Shown here: one piece after another, positions 37,291-47,263 of the stretch | Layout: every line of letters starts with the position of its first letter | Position numbering within the stretch: position 1 is the stretch's first letter | Program-made: the position numbers and the translations under genes | Source of the DNA: Stachybotrys elegans | Taxonomy: Eukaryota; Ascomycota; Sordariomycetes; Hypocreales; Stachybotryaceae | Direction: 5' to 3' | Assembly: GCA_020746835.1 (NCBI GenBank) | Contig: JAGPNK010000005.1 | Coordinates: forward strand, 2,397,292 to 2,461,291 | Length of the DNA: 64,000 nucleotides | Notes under the pieces: model-generated | What the model saw: the letters and a program-made list of their open reading frames with translations, nothing else | Databases searched by the model: none | Told to the model about the DNA's origin: nothing

Positions 37291-37455
37291 TTACAGGACA
37301 ATGCATTTCGTGGGCAGGCCGCATGGTCCTCCCTTGATATCGTCATCATCGTCGTGTTGGCGAGGCTCCTGTTGCTTCTTGGTATCATTTTCAGTGTTTT
37401 GTGCTTCCTTCTTGGCCTCAGCCGCCGGGGCATCCTCTTTGCCGCCATGTAGTCA
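37291..37455 (-). other. Candidate stop-codon readthrough extension ending in a CaaX box
   Basis: The main frame of the flavodoxin-like gene stops at TGA (37455-37453) in the context TGA-CTA. In the same frame 53 sense codons follow, to a TAA at 37293-37291. They encode a hydrophilic Lys/Glu/Ala/Gln linker with a DDDD run, then GGPCGLPTKCIVL. The last four residues form a CaaX box, with Leu at the end (geranylgeranyl type), and another Cys lies six residues before the CaaX cysteine. No fungal-type donor and acceptor pair that would remove the TGA is visible. Readthrough would give a membrane-anchored isoform. The alternatives are a recent nonsense mutation that shortened an ancestral tail, or a sequencing error. 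Confidence 0.6.
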
Positions 37456-38202
37456 ACCCGTGTACTTAGAAACGGTCTGGAAGAAAGCCTCGCCCTGGAT
37501 CTCGGCGATCTCGAGCTCCTTGGCACTGGGCTGGCGAGAACCGTCGCCGGCAGAGAAAGTACCAGCACCCCAAGGGCTGCCACCGTGGACCTCGCTCAGG
37601 TCAGACATCTGGGCGAAGGCCTTGGTGTAGCCGAAGGGGACATAGATGATGCCGTGGTGGGTGAGAGTAGACATGGCAGCGAGGGCAGTGGACTCCTGAC
37701 CACCACCCAGGGTGCCGGTCGAGATGAAGAGACCGGCCATCTTGCCCCAGAAGCCACCGGTAGCCCACTGTCCGCCGGTCTTGTCCCAGAAAGCCTATTT
37801 CCAAGTTGGTCAGTAATGTAAACTCGGAGGAATGGTTGGCGAGTCTCTGGAATGACGTACCTTCCACTGTGCGGGGAAGTTGCCGTAGCGAGTAGGGATG
37901 CCGAGCAGGAAGGCATCGTACCCAGCGAGGACCGCAGGGTCATCGAGGACGGGGACGTCGGTGGGCTTGGCAGGGGCGTACATCTTAGCAAGCACTTCGT
38001 CAGACAGAGTCTCGGCGACCTGGTACAGATCCGCAGTGCCGCCGGCCTTCTCGATACCCTTCTTCTCGGCTTCGGCGAGCTGACGGACGTGGCCGTACAT
38101 GGAGTACTAGATCGAGGTCAATTGAGTGCCCCAAAGACGGCTAGGACCCAGAATGTAGGCCGAGGGATGCCTTACGTAGACGATGGCGATCTTGGGGGCC
38201 AT
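37453..38202 (-). CDS. Flavodoxin-like NAD(P)H:quinone reductase (Pst2/Ycp4/WrbA family)
   Basis: This FMN enzyme reduces quinones by two electrons and protects against oxidative stress. Fungal members include Pst2, Ycp4, Rfs1 and the allergens Alt a 7/Cla h 7. Three exons (38176-38202, 37861-38106, 37453-37794) join in phase to 204 aa, the usual length. Motifs: the phosphate-binding start [17 protein letters not shown], the flavin-facing [16 protein letters not shown], and the WrbA block [16 protein letters not shown]...[11 protein letters not shown] followed by [20 protein letters not shown]. The stop is TGA followed by CTA. The frame then stays open for 53 codons to a CaaX end (separate entry). 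The protein without the extension is a complete enzyme. Confidence 0.93.
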
Positions 38203-39780
38203 GGCGATGGTGTTTGTGGTGTTGTTGGACCTTGAAATGGGAATGGAAGCTCAACGGGTGTATGTGTCCGATAATGGAAGCAAGCAGCGGGTTATTGGTG
38301 AGGCCTGGAGAAGACGGGAAGTATGGGAGGGCTCTGGGAGCTCTTATACATGCTGTCAAGCAGCACAGCACACGGTTCCTCGAACCACCCCCCACCTGGA
38401 CCAAGCGACGAGTGGGAAATGCGTATCAGCATGCTGTTAGCCATGATTGGTCATGACAGGGCACTGGTACGTCGCATGTCCTTAGTGATGGTTATGTCAT
38501 GATGTGTACATGGTAGCAGCGTCGGCCCTCCAGCGGCCCCTCCCTCCATCGACGCAATCTTAGCTCATGCAAAGTTCAATGAATTCTATCGCTTCGAAGC
38601 TAGTATGCAAAGGGCAAGGCCGCCAGAGTTCCCGAGGTGGGAAAGGCACGCGGCGCTCCATAGCATCCATACTGACTGTAGGATGCAGTGCAGTGCAACG
38701 TTGACGTTCGTTGGACTCCCCTCGAGGTAATCGAGATGCGGGGCTGCGCAGTGCGCCCGCTGCAGCTGGGCTTGCACAGGAAGCGGTCAGACTCGCCAAT
38801 TGATGCCAAAGACTCGCCAATCCCTATCTCAGGCCACGAGACATCAAGGTGCCTGGGACCTACATGACACAAATCGAGACGGTGATGGTCTTGTCAACCC
38901 TTAGATGGAGCTGACTGAGCCTTACAAACCTGAGGTGAAGCGGGGTGGAGGCGGGGTTGGGACTAACCCAGAACAAACTTAGTAACGATTGCCTAAGCCT
39001 TGGAAATACTCAGCTAAGCATCAGAGGCTACAAACCCCACCTTGCACCCAAGCATCACCTCAGGCAGTTCGTCGGATCATTTCACCCAATCAGCCCAGGT
39101 ATGGCCTACCGACGTGTGGAAGTGGGTGTGATATTAATATTCTTCAATACTCGAGACGCGCCCAATTCAATGAGAGGCAGAACCTACCACCACGTCATGC
39201 ATCGCCAGCACTTGAAGTCGGAATGCCAACACCACCAGACAGGCCACTATCACGGATGTACGAATTCTCCACCGTCCCGAAAGTCTTCATCCATTCTGTA
39301 GTAGCAGCCTCCACCTTCAGCGGAATATTCCATCTGGATGATGAGTGCCCTTGTCCTTGACAGCTCCTTCTAGCAAAGGCAAGAAATTTCTAAACAGCTT
39401 TCGACCATGGACGCCAGTGGTCCTCCCATGACGACATTGTGGCCAGAATAATAACAAGGAACGTGCGTTTTTCTCATGAGCTCTCTTCTGATGTCGATCC
39501 GCTGGCTTTCCATTTCATCATCATCGCACAGATATAAGGATATATTGCATACTGCGCCGCTCTCCACTGCCAGGATCCATTCATTCGACAGTCTTTGTGT
39601 CCGGTAGCCGTACCACACGGACTTGCAACGCCTCAAATAAACCCAACATTGATATAGGATAAACAAAAAGCCAACATGTTCCAGATCCAATATTCGCCTA
39701 TATTCCCTGCTAAAACGCCGAAGTGTGTGCCGCCGTATGATTATCCTTAACCAACCATGCCAACATCATCATCATTTCCA
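38203..39780. promoter_or_regulatory. Spacer holding the promoter of the flavodoxin-like gene
   Basis: This 1.58 kb spacer contains the promoter of the flavodoxin-like gene (an ATTGG inverted CCAAT lies near 38445) and the 3' UTR of the next minus-strand gene. Small ORFs here lack coding character. Confidence 0.5.
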
Positions 39781-41207
39781 TCAGCTCCTTGTCTCGTTCG
39801 TATGCGTGAAGCCTCGCGATCCTTCGTTGTCGGGATGCGCGCTTGGCTGCTGGATAACAATTTCGGGAAGCTGGGGAGCTCCAGAGACATCAAGCCTTCC
39901 AGGTAACCTGCCGCTTTCATTTTGGCTCATATCTGGTGAGACATTCCTCCCCACCAGCAAGCTACGGCCGGTAGCCTGGGATCCTGATCGATATGGACCC
40001 GAGTAATCCGGCGGTGGTTCGACCGGCGTTGTAGATCGTGATAGTTCGCTCATCTGAAGGTCGTTGCCGAGGGAAACCTCTTCATACTCGGGAGGTGGTG
40101 CCGTCTCGGCTGCCAGGTCTGAGCCGATAAGCTCGGGACTCGAACCTGCCCGGTTGTCCGCGCTCGATCGTCGCCTGCGCCCGTCGTGAAAAGCATCGGA
40201 TTCCCCAACTGCCTGGAAGTCGCTGTCAAAGCTGCCGAGGGAACTGACACTGCGATCCCGTCGGTGAAGAGACGGGGAATGTGCACCGGAGTGCGTGGAG
40301 CGGGTGATACTTGCGGCGTCCGACAGCAAACCCATGCGCTCGCTATCGTTACTGCTAGCACGAAGCCGGGTTCCATCATGTCGTGCGACGCCGAGGTCTG
40401 CGTAGGAGACGGTGGAGACGGATCGCTGGCGAGTATCTTTGACACGCTCGGCATCTCGCCGGAGCTCTTCCAAAGCCTCACGATTTGAACTGTTGGCGTT
40501 TCGTGTGCGGGCGCGAATTGCGGCGAGCGCAAGTCTGTCATGTCTTTGCTCCGCCTCTTCACGCTCCCTTCTTAACGCTTCGGCGGCGGCGTTCTGTTGT
40601 CGTCGGGTAGCACGGATCTGATATAGCGCCTCCATCTCCTCGTCGCGGAGAGCCTCCGCTTGTTCTTCGCTAGGCAGGTCGACAATAACATCGATCCCAT
40701 CCCTTTCGCCTTCTCTCCCAAGTACTTGCTCGGTGAGAGCAGCAGATTGACGATACGCTGGCAGGGTCATGACGGAGCGAATGGATGCGTGGCGATCGAC
40801 GGTAGCAGAATTGTTGCGATTCGTTTGCGCGGTTGGATTCGGTCTAGATATTGTCGAGTCCAACTGCGTATCGCCACTTTCATCGCCCGAAGCTTGATGA
40901 TACCGACTGCCATTGCGCTGGTTGACGGCGCCGAGTCCTCCGGCTTTTTGCGATCGCTTATTCCGACGGCGTCTGTGGATTGTAAAGCCGAGAAGAACAA
41001 CAACCAGCAAGACCACAGATGCTACCGCAAAAATAATCTAAGAAGCGAACGAGCGTTAGGGAGCTGGGATAATGGGGAATGAAACGCGCGTTTCCAACTC
41101 ACGCCAATAGTGGTTGTATTGGAATCATCTTTTCTGTCGTCGTTTTGCCGCTTAATCAGAAGCGCCGTGATTGATGGAGCCGGCGAAATCCACCCACGTA
41201 TATGCAT
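39781..41207 (-). CDS. Single-pass membrane protein with two PPxY motifs
   Basis: Two exons (41103-41207 and 39781-41037) join in phase to 453 aa. A short N-terminus (about 35 residues, with NTTT as a possible glycosylation site) precedes one membrane span (IIFAVASVVLLVVVLLGFTI) and a basic stop-transfer stretch (HRRRRNKR), so the long remainder should be cytosolic. It has a charged coiled-coil-like region (EEQAEALRDEEMEALYQIRATRRQQNAA...), Ser/Arg-rich disorder and two PPxY-type motifs (PPPEY and PPPDY) near the C-terminus. PPxY motifs bind WW domains of Nedd4/Rsp5 ubiquitin ligases, so an adaptor for ubiquitin-dependent sorting of membrane proteins is a reasonable inference. No named family is recognised. 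The start at 41207 is the only ATG in the first exon frame; an upstream exon is possible. Confidence 0.75.
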
Positions 41208-42972
41208 ATTTGATGCCCTCAAGAAGCCAATGGATTTGAGGTGGGATAATGGAGACGGAGGAGCAAGAAGTAAAACCAAAAAGGCGCAGAGCCTGGCAGG
41301 TTGGAGGAGAGTGTACAGAATCCGAGTTATCAAGGCAATAACCGCAATTGATGGTGAGCGGAGCTACAGACAATATTTGGATGTACGCTCCGGGGTCGTA
41401 ATCGGCGCCAAGCCAGATACGAGTGGCTGAGGTGGGCTGAGTTGGGCTGAGTGGCAGCACGCTCACCTTTTACGCCGTAGGTATACGCAATCAAGTCACA
41501 GGCTGGTGGTGGGATAAGCGTATCCAGCTGGCTTCCCAGTAGCTCGATTGAACGATCAAGAATGCGGAAAAGAAGATGGGGAAAGGACGGCGGCGGAGAA
41601 GAACAACAAAGTGAGGCAAAATTACACTTGAGTAAGTAGGTATCGTGAAAAGAGGCTGGGTAGGTGCATGAAACAGCCAGCATCGAAGTCGTGCAGTACT
41701 TATGCACATGGGTTGCTTTACCTTAGCGTCAACTCGTATCAATGGGCCTAGGTAACCCTGCAGCCTCTGGAAGTATCCAATCCGATCAGGCTCAGCGGCA
41801 GGACAGGGTGGACAGAGGACAGTTCATTTCTTTGGCCAGTCCAAGACTTGGGTTGGCCACAATCACTCACGTTGGTCGCACCTCCAAAACAGGTACAGGG
41901 GATCGGCGGTGACATGACGCCAACGATAGATCCTGTCAGCAAGCAGCTTACGGTGGAGAGCCTATGAGCGCTACAAAAGAGAAGGTTAGACGTGGCAGCA
42001 CACGAACAGATGCATCATAGCTGTCTACTGGAAGTTGGCGCGACATGCAGGAGTCTGTTGGTCCGGATGCATGTGTTTCGATAAATCCTGAATTGGCTCG
42101 GCTGCTTTCTTGTTCCTCGTCTTGCCGTGACGAAGAGGCGTCGAGAACCATGGGCTGGAGAGCCTGGGAGCTTGACTTGGAGTGGATGCCACTAGCTTAG
42201 CAGCCGGTTTAGATTCCGACTTTTGTGATGGTCGGAGCACAGCCTGGCCGTGGTTGAGGTAATCTATGTAGAAGCGATGGAAGAGGTCAGGTTGCCGGAC
42301 CCGCCGTGTCTTAGATCAGAGCATCCCGTAATGCGCACTTCAGGTTGATTCCTCACCACTTCAACAGCCCCGAAATCTTCTTTCATGGAGGAAGTATCAG
42401 GGCATTACGAAATTGCTTGCGCCCTCATGGCACCAGTCCTGCCCCATCCTGTGGCTGGTGATGGGACGTGCATGCAGGGTCCGAAGGGTCTCCCATTTGC
42501 GTGGGTCAGGCTCAATGAGTGAATGTTAATGGCCGACGGAGTCATGGAGGTAATTAGTCAGTGCCTGTTGCGGCCGTTGGAAGTGCGTCCTCCTTATACT
42601 TGTTTAACCAACCTTGGTGTGATTTGGGTTCCGTCACCAACCACTCTGCCCCTTCGTCACATCCTGAAGAATGTCTCACATCTGCAAGTGAGACTTATCC
42701 ACTGTGGCCTGCACATCCCAAAATATATACGGTTGCACACCGGCCCTCGCAACGACCATTAACTACCAACTTGGGCATCTCTGTGTACGTCCTGGTAGGC
42801 AGCACAGCATCATGCTTAGGCCAGCGCCAGTGCAGCCCCTCAATTCTCGCATACCATGGATGCACGATGTCCCGATCATTCTGTTGCGGAAATCGATGGA
42901 ACATTGCTGGCCATCTATCACATTATGTGCCCTATCTACCTCATAACTGTCCCAATACTCCCCAGAAAGGTA
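41208..42972. promoter_or_regulatory. 1.77 kb spacer
   Basis: This spacer contains the promoter of the PPxY membrane protein gene and the 3' UTR of the proline-rich gene. Overlapping short ORFs near 42560-43110 are not supported by domains or splice logic. Confidence 0.5.
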
Positions 42973-44423
42973 TTACCCGAATCGCTTTTCAAACTTCTTC
43001 AACATGCCCGTCACTCCTCTTTCCAGCCGCCCGGCATTCTCTTCTAGCCTGCCCTTGGACTCCTTTGAACCGTACTGTTCTTGAGCCGCGCCAGCCACCT
43101 CAGCCTCTGTAGGACGGTAGAACTGTTGATGGACGGAGTAATCTGTTCCTGTAGGCTGCACGTGACTGGGGGCCTGTGGGACGTAGGTATAGTTGGAGTA
43201 GCCACCGGTTGATGTGGAAGCTGGAGGCGGGCTGCTGGCATGGAGAGGCTGCTGCTGCAAAGGGGGCGGTGACTGTTGATGCTGCTGGGGCGGTGGCTGT
43301 GACTGCGGAGGTGGTGGCGGTGGGAGACCTTGAGTGGCAGCCTGTATCGAGCTATATGGACTGGAGAAGCCAGGGGAGGGCAAGGCGCCCTGAGGGGCCG
43401 TAGCAGCTCGCTGGAGAGCTGCGTGTGACGGTGGGTTGGTGTAGTGCGACGGAGGGAACCCGGGACTCATGATACCACCCGGGCCAAACTGGGAGGCTGG
43501 GGGCAGACCAGGCGTAAATGGCTGCTTCTGGTAATCGTAGGCCACAGCTACGGAGAGCGGGTTCAAGGGATCCTCATCCGGAGGAGGCGTCTTCTCTCTA
43601 TGGCGTATAGTCTCGGGTGCTGCCGGCGCGGCGGGGTTGTAAGCCATCGGCGCAAACGACGTGGGTTGGGTCTGAGCAGGAGCTGGCGATCCGGACGAGG
43701 TGACTGCAGAGACCGGGGGGCCAGCGTAAACATAAGGCGCCGCCGCGGCTGGGCTTCCGTACTGAGGATCCGATACTGCTACATTCTCGAGCTGCTGAAC
43801 AATGGCGCTCATCCCTGCTGGTTGCGGCGGGGGGGCAGGCTCATCGAGGACCTCAACCTGAGCGGCAGGAAGCACTCTCCTCACACCATTGATAAACTGT
43901 AGCGCATCCCGCTGGGTCCAGAAGTATATGTCGAGTGAATGCAGCTTATAGTGGTATTTCTGTTCGTTCCTGGGGTCGAATGTCGGAAGGTGCCATTGGC
44001 CCTGATCCACGTTGTCGGCCACGATCAGCGAAACCTTACAGTGGTGTTTGTACGAGTAGGAGACGTAGGTCTGGTCTAGGACTGTCGCCGGCATCTCCAC
44101 GTAAGTCCATATTCATCCTAGACAGTTGAAGGGCATCACTCACAGCCGTCAAAGGCATCCTGGTCTTCAGTGCCAGGCTGATTCGCTATCTCAACGCGAC
44201 ACTTCCTGTCTCTGGCGTTCTCGAACAAATACACATAGGAGCCCTTGTCGAAGCGATGGTGACGGGGTTTCACCTCAGGCGGCGAGTAGAAGTAGTGGAT
44301 ATCTCCGAAGCTAAGAATACCGGCGATCCAACGTGTTAGAGCTTGCCTCCCAGTCCGCAAATGGCTTGCAGCCGTAGAAACTCACAGTGTCGCAACACTC
44401 TCCTCACCAGGTCGTGCCGCCAT
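42973..44423 (-). CDS. Conserved-looking protein with proline/glutamine-rich tail, function unknown
   Basis: Three exons (44386-44423, 44144-44310, 42973-44081) join in phase to 437 aa. The second junction gives DAFDGFLDQTYVSYSYKHH; neighbouring AGs give a stop or the wrong frame. Residues 1-140 look like a folded domain (FGDIHYFYSPPEVKPRHHRFDKGSYVYLF, CRVEIANQPGTEDQDAFDG, CKVSLIVADN, LHSLDIYFWTQRDALQFINGVRRVLP). The middle is low-complexity Pro, Gln, Ala and Ser with PPPPPPQSQ-like runs. The C-terminus returns to a charged helix (EENAGRLERGVTGMLKKFEKRFG). No motif identifies a function. The folded domain plus Pro/Gln tail suggests an adaptor or RNA/actin-related scaffold, but this is inference only. 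Confidence 0.8.
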
Positions 44424-45153
44424 GATGCCAGCCGTTACCAGAGTCGCCAGGGAATGTTGGCTGCGTCTGAGGCTTCGCTTCCTGAATATCAGAGGAGGGG
44501 CTTGGGCCCAATCGTTCGACTCGATCAGACAAACAAAAAGATAAACAGGACGAGGCGCAACAATTTGTGACACTTCGGTTTTTGTATCTTCTTGGGCGCC
44601 TTGCAGCTACCCGCCACTACACTTCAGACATGGGCCCCTGGGATTCGAACCACAGCGTCCAACTGGTCAGCATTTGTTTCTAAGGGACCAAAATTGCATG
44701 TGCAACCACACAGCATGGTTCTGGTCGGCGCTTAACGCTCCCACTGTCACCATTCCTGGGAGGGGTGATAAACAGATGTGACCAATCAGCATGGTCACAT
44801 CAGTTGATGGAACTCTCGCGGGCGGGTCTGGCCAAGATTGATTGTCAAATCCAGGTAAGGATTGATTGAGCTGGTGGTGGTGGGTGATGTTGGGACCCCG
44901 CACCTCACCCCCTTGCCACTTAATGTATGTACCTAGGCACTTACTCATGCAAGTCAGTCAGGTGACCTCGCGTCGTATCCAAACGCGAAATCGCTGCGAG
45001 TATCACCGCTGTTGGCTGATGCTTCTACAACTCAGCTTCAGCCGTGTTCCGAGTTAAACCGGGACTGATTGGCCAGACGTCTTGGAGCCATGGTACCGGA
45101 CTCCGGAAATAACTCGTTTCACTGTCGATTTTGCTTTTCCCGTCTCCTTTGAG
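44424..45153. promoter_or_regulatory. Bidirectional spacer, proline-rich gene / Pol kappa
   Basis: These 730 bases separate divergent genes. They contain a tRNA-like relic (44641-44669). Otherwise nothing is recognised. Confidence 0.5.
44641..44669 (-). pseudogene. tRNA relic: adjacent A-box-like and B-box sequences
   Basis: On the minus strand TGACCAGTTGG (one mismatch to an A box) is followed after only seven bases by GGTTCGAATCC, a perfect B box. Normal tRNAs have 30-60 bases between the boxes, so the anticodon arm is missing. A GGGCCCA-like acceptor strand follows the T arm, but its 5' partner is imperfect. This looks like a decayed or deleted tRNA gene, or a tRNA-derived repeat piece, not a working tRNA. 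Confidence 0.35.
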
Positions 45154-47062
45154 ATGGCACTCGACGCGACGGAGGAAACTGTGCCAGCCGAGGAGGATGA
45201 GGACGGTCTTCGGACACTCAAATACCACCTGCTTGGCCCTTCACTCACCAAAGCGGGCCAGGAGAAGGTTGATCAGAGCAAAGTATGTCTGGAAGCACTC
45301 GTAGAACTCAGTAGACTAACCAGCAACCTAGGTTTCCGAGATCATCTATAATGCATCCAAGGGATCGAAGTTCTTCAACCGCGAGGAAGAGCGCGACAAA
45401 ACTCTTACGCACAAGATTGAGAAGATCCTTTCCAGAAAGCGCCAACTGGAGAAGCAAGACCTATCCTGCCATCTCCGAAATGCTGATCGACTGATCACTG
45501 AGCTCGAGATTTCGAGGGACCTCACACAGTACATCGTCCATGTAGACTGCGACGCGTTTTACGCCGCGGTGGAACAGCTTGAACGCCCGGAGCTCAAAGA
45601 TCTTCCTTTTGCGGTCGGGAAAGGCGTTCTTACAACATGCAACTACGTTGCACGCCAGTTTGGCTGCCGCTCTGGTATGGCTGGCTTCGTGGCCAAGAAG
45701 CTGTGTCCTAGTCTTATCTTCATCAAGCCCGATTTCAAGAAGTACACGTCGAAGGCGCAGGAAGTGCGGGAGGTTCTGGCAGAATATGACCCGCGTTTCG
45801 AAAGCGCTAGCATTGACGAGGCGTATCTCAACATAACCGAATATTGCGCGGACAAGAACATGGATCCTGCAGATGTGGTGGAGCAGATGAGAAGGGAAGT
45901 TCACGAGAAATCCAGGATCACCGTGTCGGCAGGCATTGCAGCCAACGCAAAGCTGGCCAAGATATGTTCCAACATGAACAAACCAAATGGCCAATACATT
46001 CTAGCCAATGATCGTAACGTCATAATGGCTTTTATGCGAGACCTGCCTACCAGGAAGGTCAATGGCATTGGCAGGGTACTGGAACGCGAACTTCTTGAGA
46101 TTGGTGTCAAAACTTGCGGAGATATTCATGGTCAGCGGCAATACTTGCAACAACTTTTCGGCGATAAGACATTTGAATTCCTCATGAGCTGCTACCTTGG
46201 ACTCGGGCGGACGAGGATACAGCCGGCTGAGGATTATGAGCGCAAGAGCGTGGGAACTGAGAGCACTTTTGCTGACATGTCTGATCCTGCCAAGCTTCGC
46301 GAGAAGCTCCGCTGGACTGCCGAGGAGCTTGAAAAAGACATGAAGCGAGCCGAATGCAAAGGCCGCACTTTGTGCTTGAAAGTAAAGCTTCATACATACG
46401 AGGTGTTTACGCGCCAGGTCGTGCTGCCAAGGGCAATCTGCCTTGCCGATGATCTGTACAACTATTCTCTCCCCATTCTCACCAAATTGGAACAGGAGAT
46501 GCCAGGGCTTAAGCTACGTCTGATGGGTCTTCGTTGCACACACCTTGTGAGCACCAAAAGGCCGGACACTGTGGCTTTCTTTGGCTTCAAGGCCAAGCCA
46601 GGTGACAGCAACGAGTCTGCCCCTGGTGGACTGAAGCGCAAACCTGGGGATGTAACTGACGATAATGATGGCTGGGAAGTCCCTCCTGACGGCTGGCTAG
46701 ATGAGCTTGAAGCAGCAGATGCTGAGAGAGGGGCGAGCGAAGAGTTCGGGAGTCCTGAAGGGGACGAAGTTCGACATCACGGCAAGGAGATCACGTCAAA
46801 TCCGTCCAATGCCGAGCGAACGACACAGGATGAACGATGGGACTGCCCCATATGCAGTCGACCGCAGGTTGCTGAAGAGCGACTCTTCAATGAACACATC
46901 GATCTCTGTCTTTCTCGGCAGACTATTCGTGAGGCTGTCCAATCGGATGGAAATGACCGCAGACGGGAGAATACACCCGAGATTAAGAGGCCCAGGACAG
47001 ATAGAAAGAAGCCACGCCACAAAAGCCCAGACCCGAAGCAGAAGAAGCTCTTCTTTGGATAG
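45154..47062 (+). CDS. DNA polymerase kappa (Y family) with C-terminal UBZ4-like finger
   Basis: This is a translesion DNA polymerase of the DinB branch. Two exons (45154-45282 and 45332-47062) join in phase to 619 aa. The N-clasp and palm are clear: KGSKFFNREEERDK, IVHVDCDAFYAAVEQ (first catalytic acidic residues, about 114), SIDEAYLNIT (about 203), ITVSAGIAANAKLAKICSNMNKPNGQ and GIGRVLERELLEIGV. The little-finger region follows, including ERKSVGTESTF and KGRTLCLKVKL. Near the C-terminus CPICSRPQVAEERLFNEHIDLCL fits a UBZ4 ubiquitin-binding zinc finger. The last residues KQKKLFFG resemble a compact PCNA-interacting peptide. Budding yeast lacks this polymerase but filamentous fungi keep it. 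The acidic linker at about 470-540 looks disordered. Confidence 0.94.
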
Positions 47063-47263
47063 ATAACATGATGATGAGTACCATGAACAATGTTAATATA
47101 TTAGAATGTATCAATTAGACCGCTGTGTCTCTCTCCCCACCCGAACGACAGAAATATCCTTAATCTCTGCTCTAATTTATTGTACCCTGATGTGACGTCC
47201 ATAACTCCAAACCCAACAAAGAAAGATATAAAGATATAAAGAAGGAACGTGAGGGCGAGAGGG

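Noticed and set aside
37441..37500. An intron that would remove the TGA of the flavodoxin-like gene
   Set aside because: No GTANGT-like donor with a YAG acceptor at a fungal intron length spans the TGA while keeping the downstream CaaX frame; nearby GT and AG pairs are too close and poor.
42561..43112. 183-codon plus-strand frame next to the proline-rich gene
   Set aside because: It overlaps the 3' end of the real minus-strand gene, lacks a plausible start context and shows no domain.
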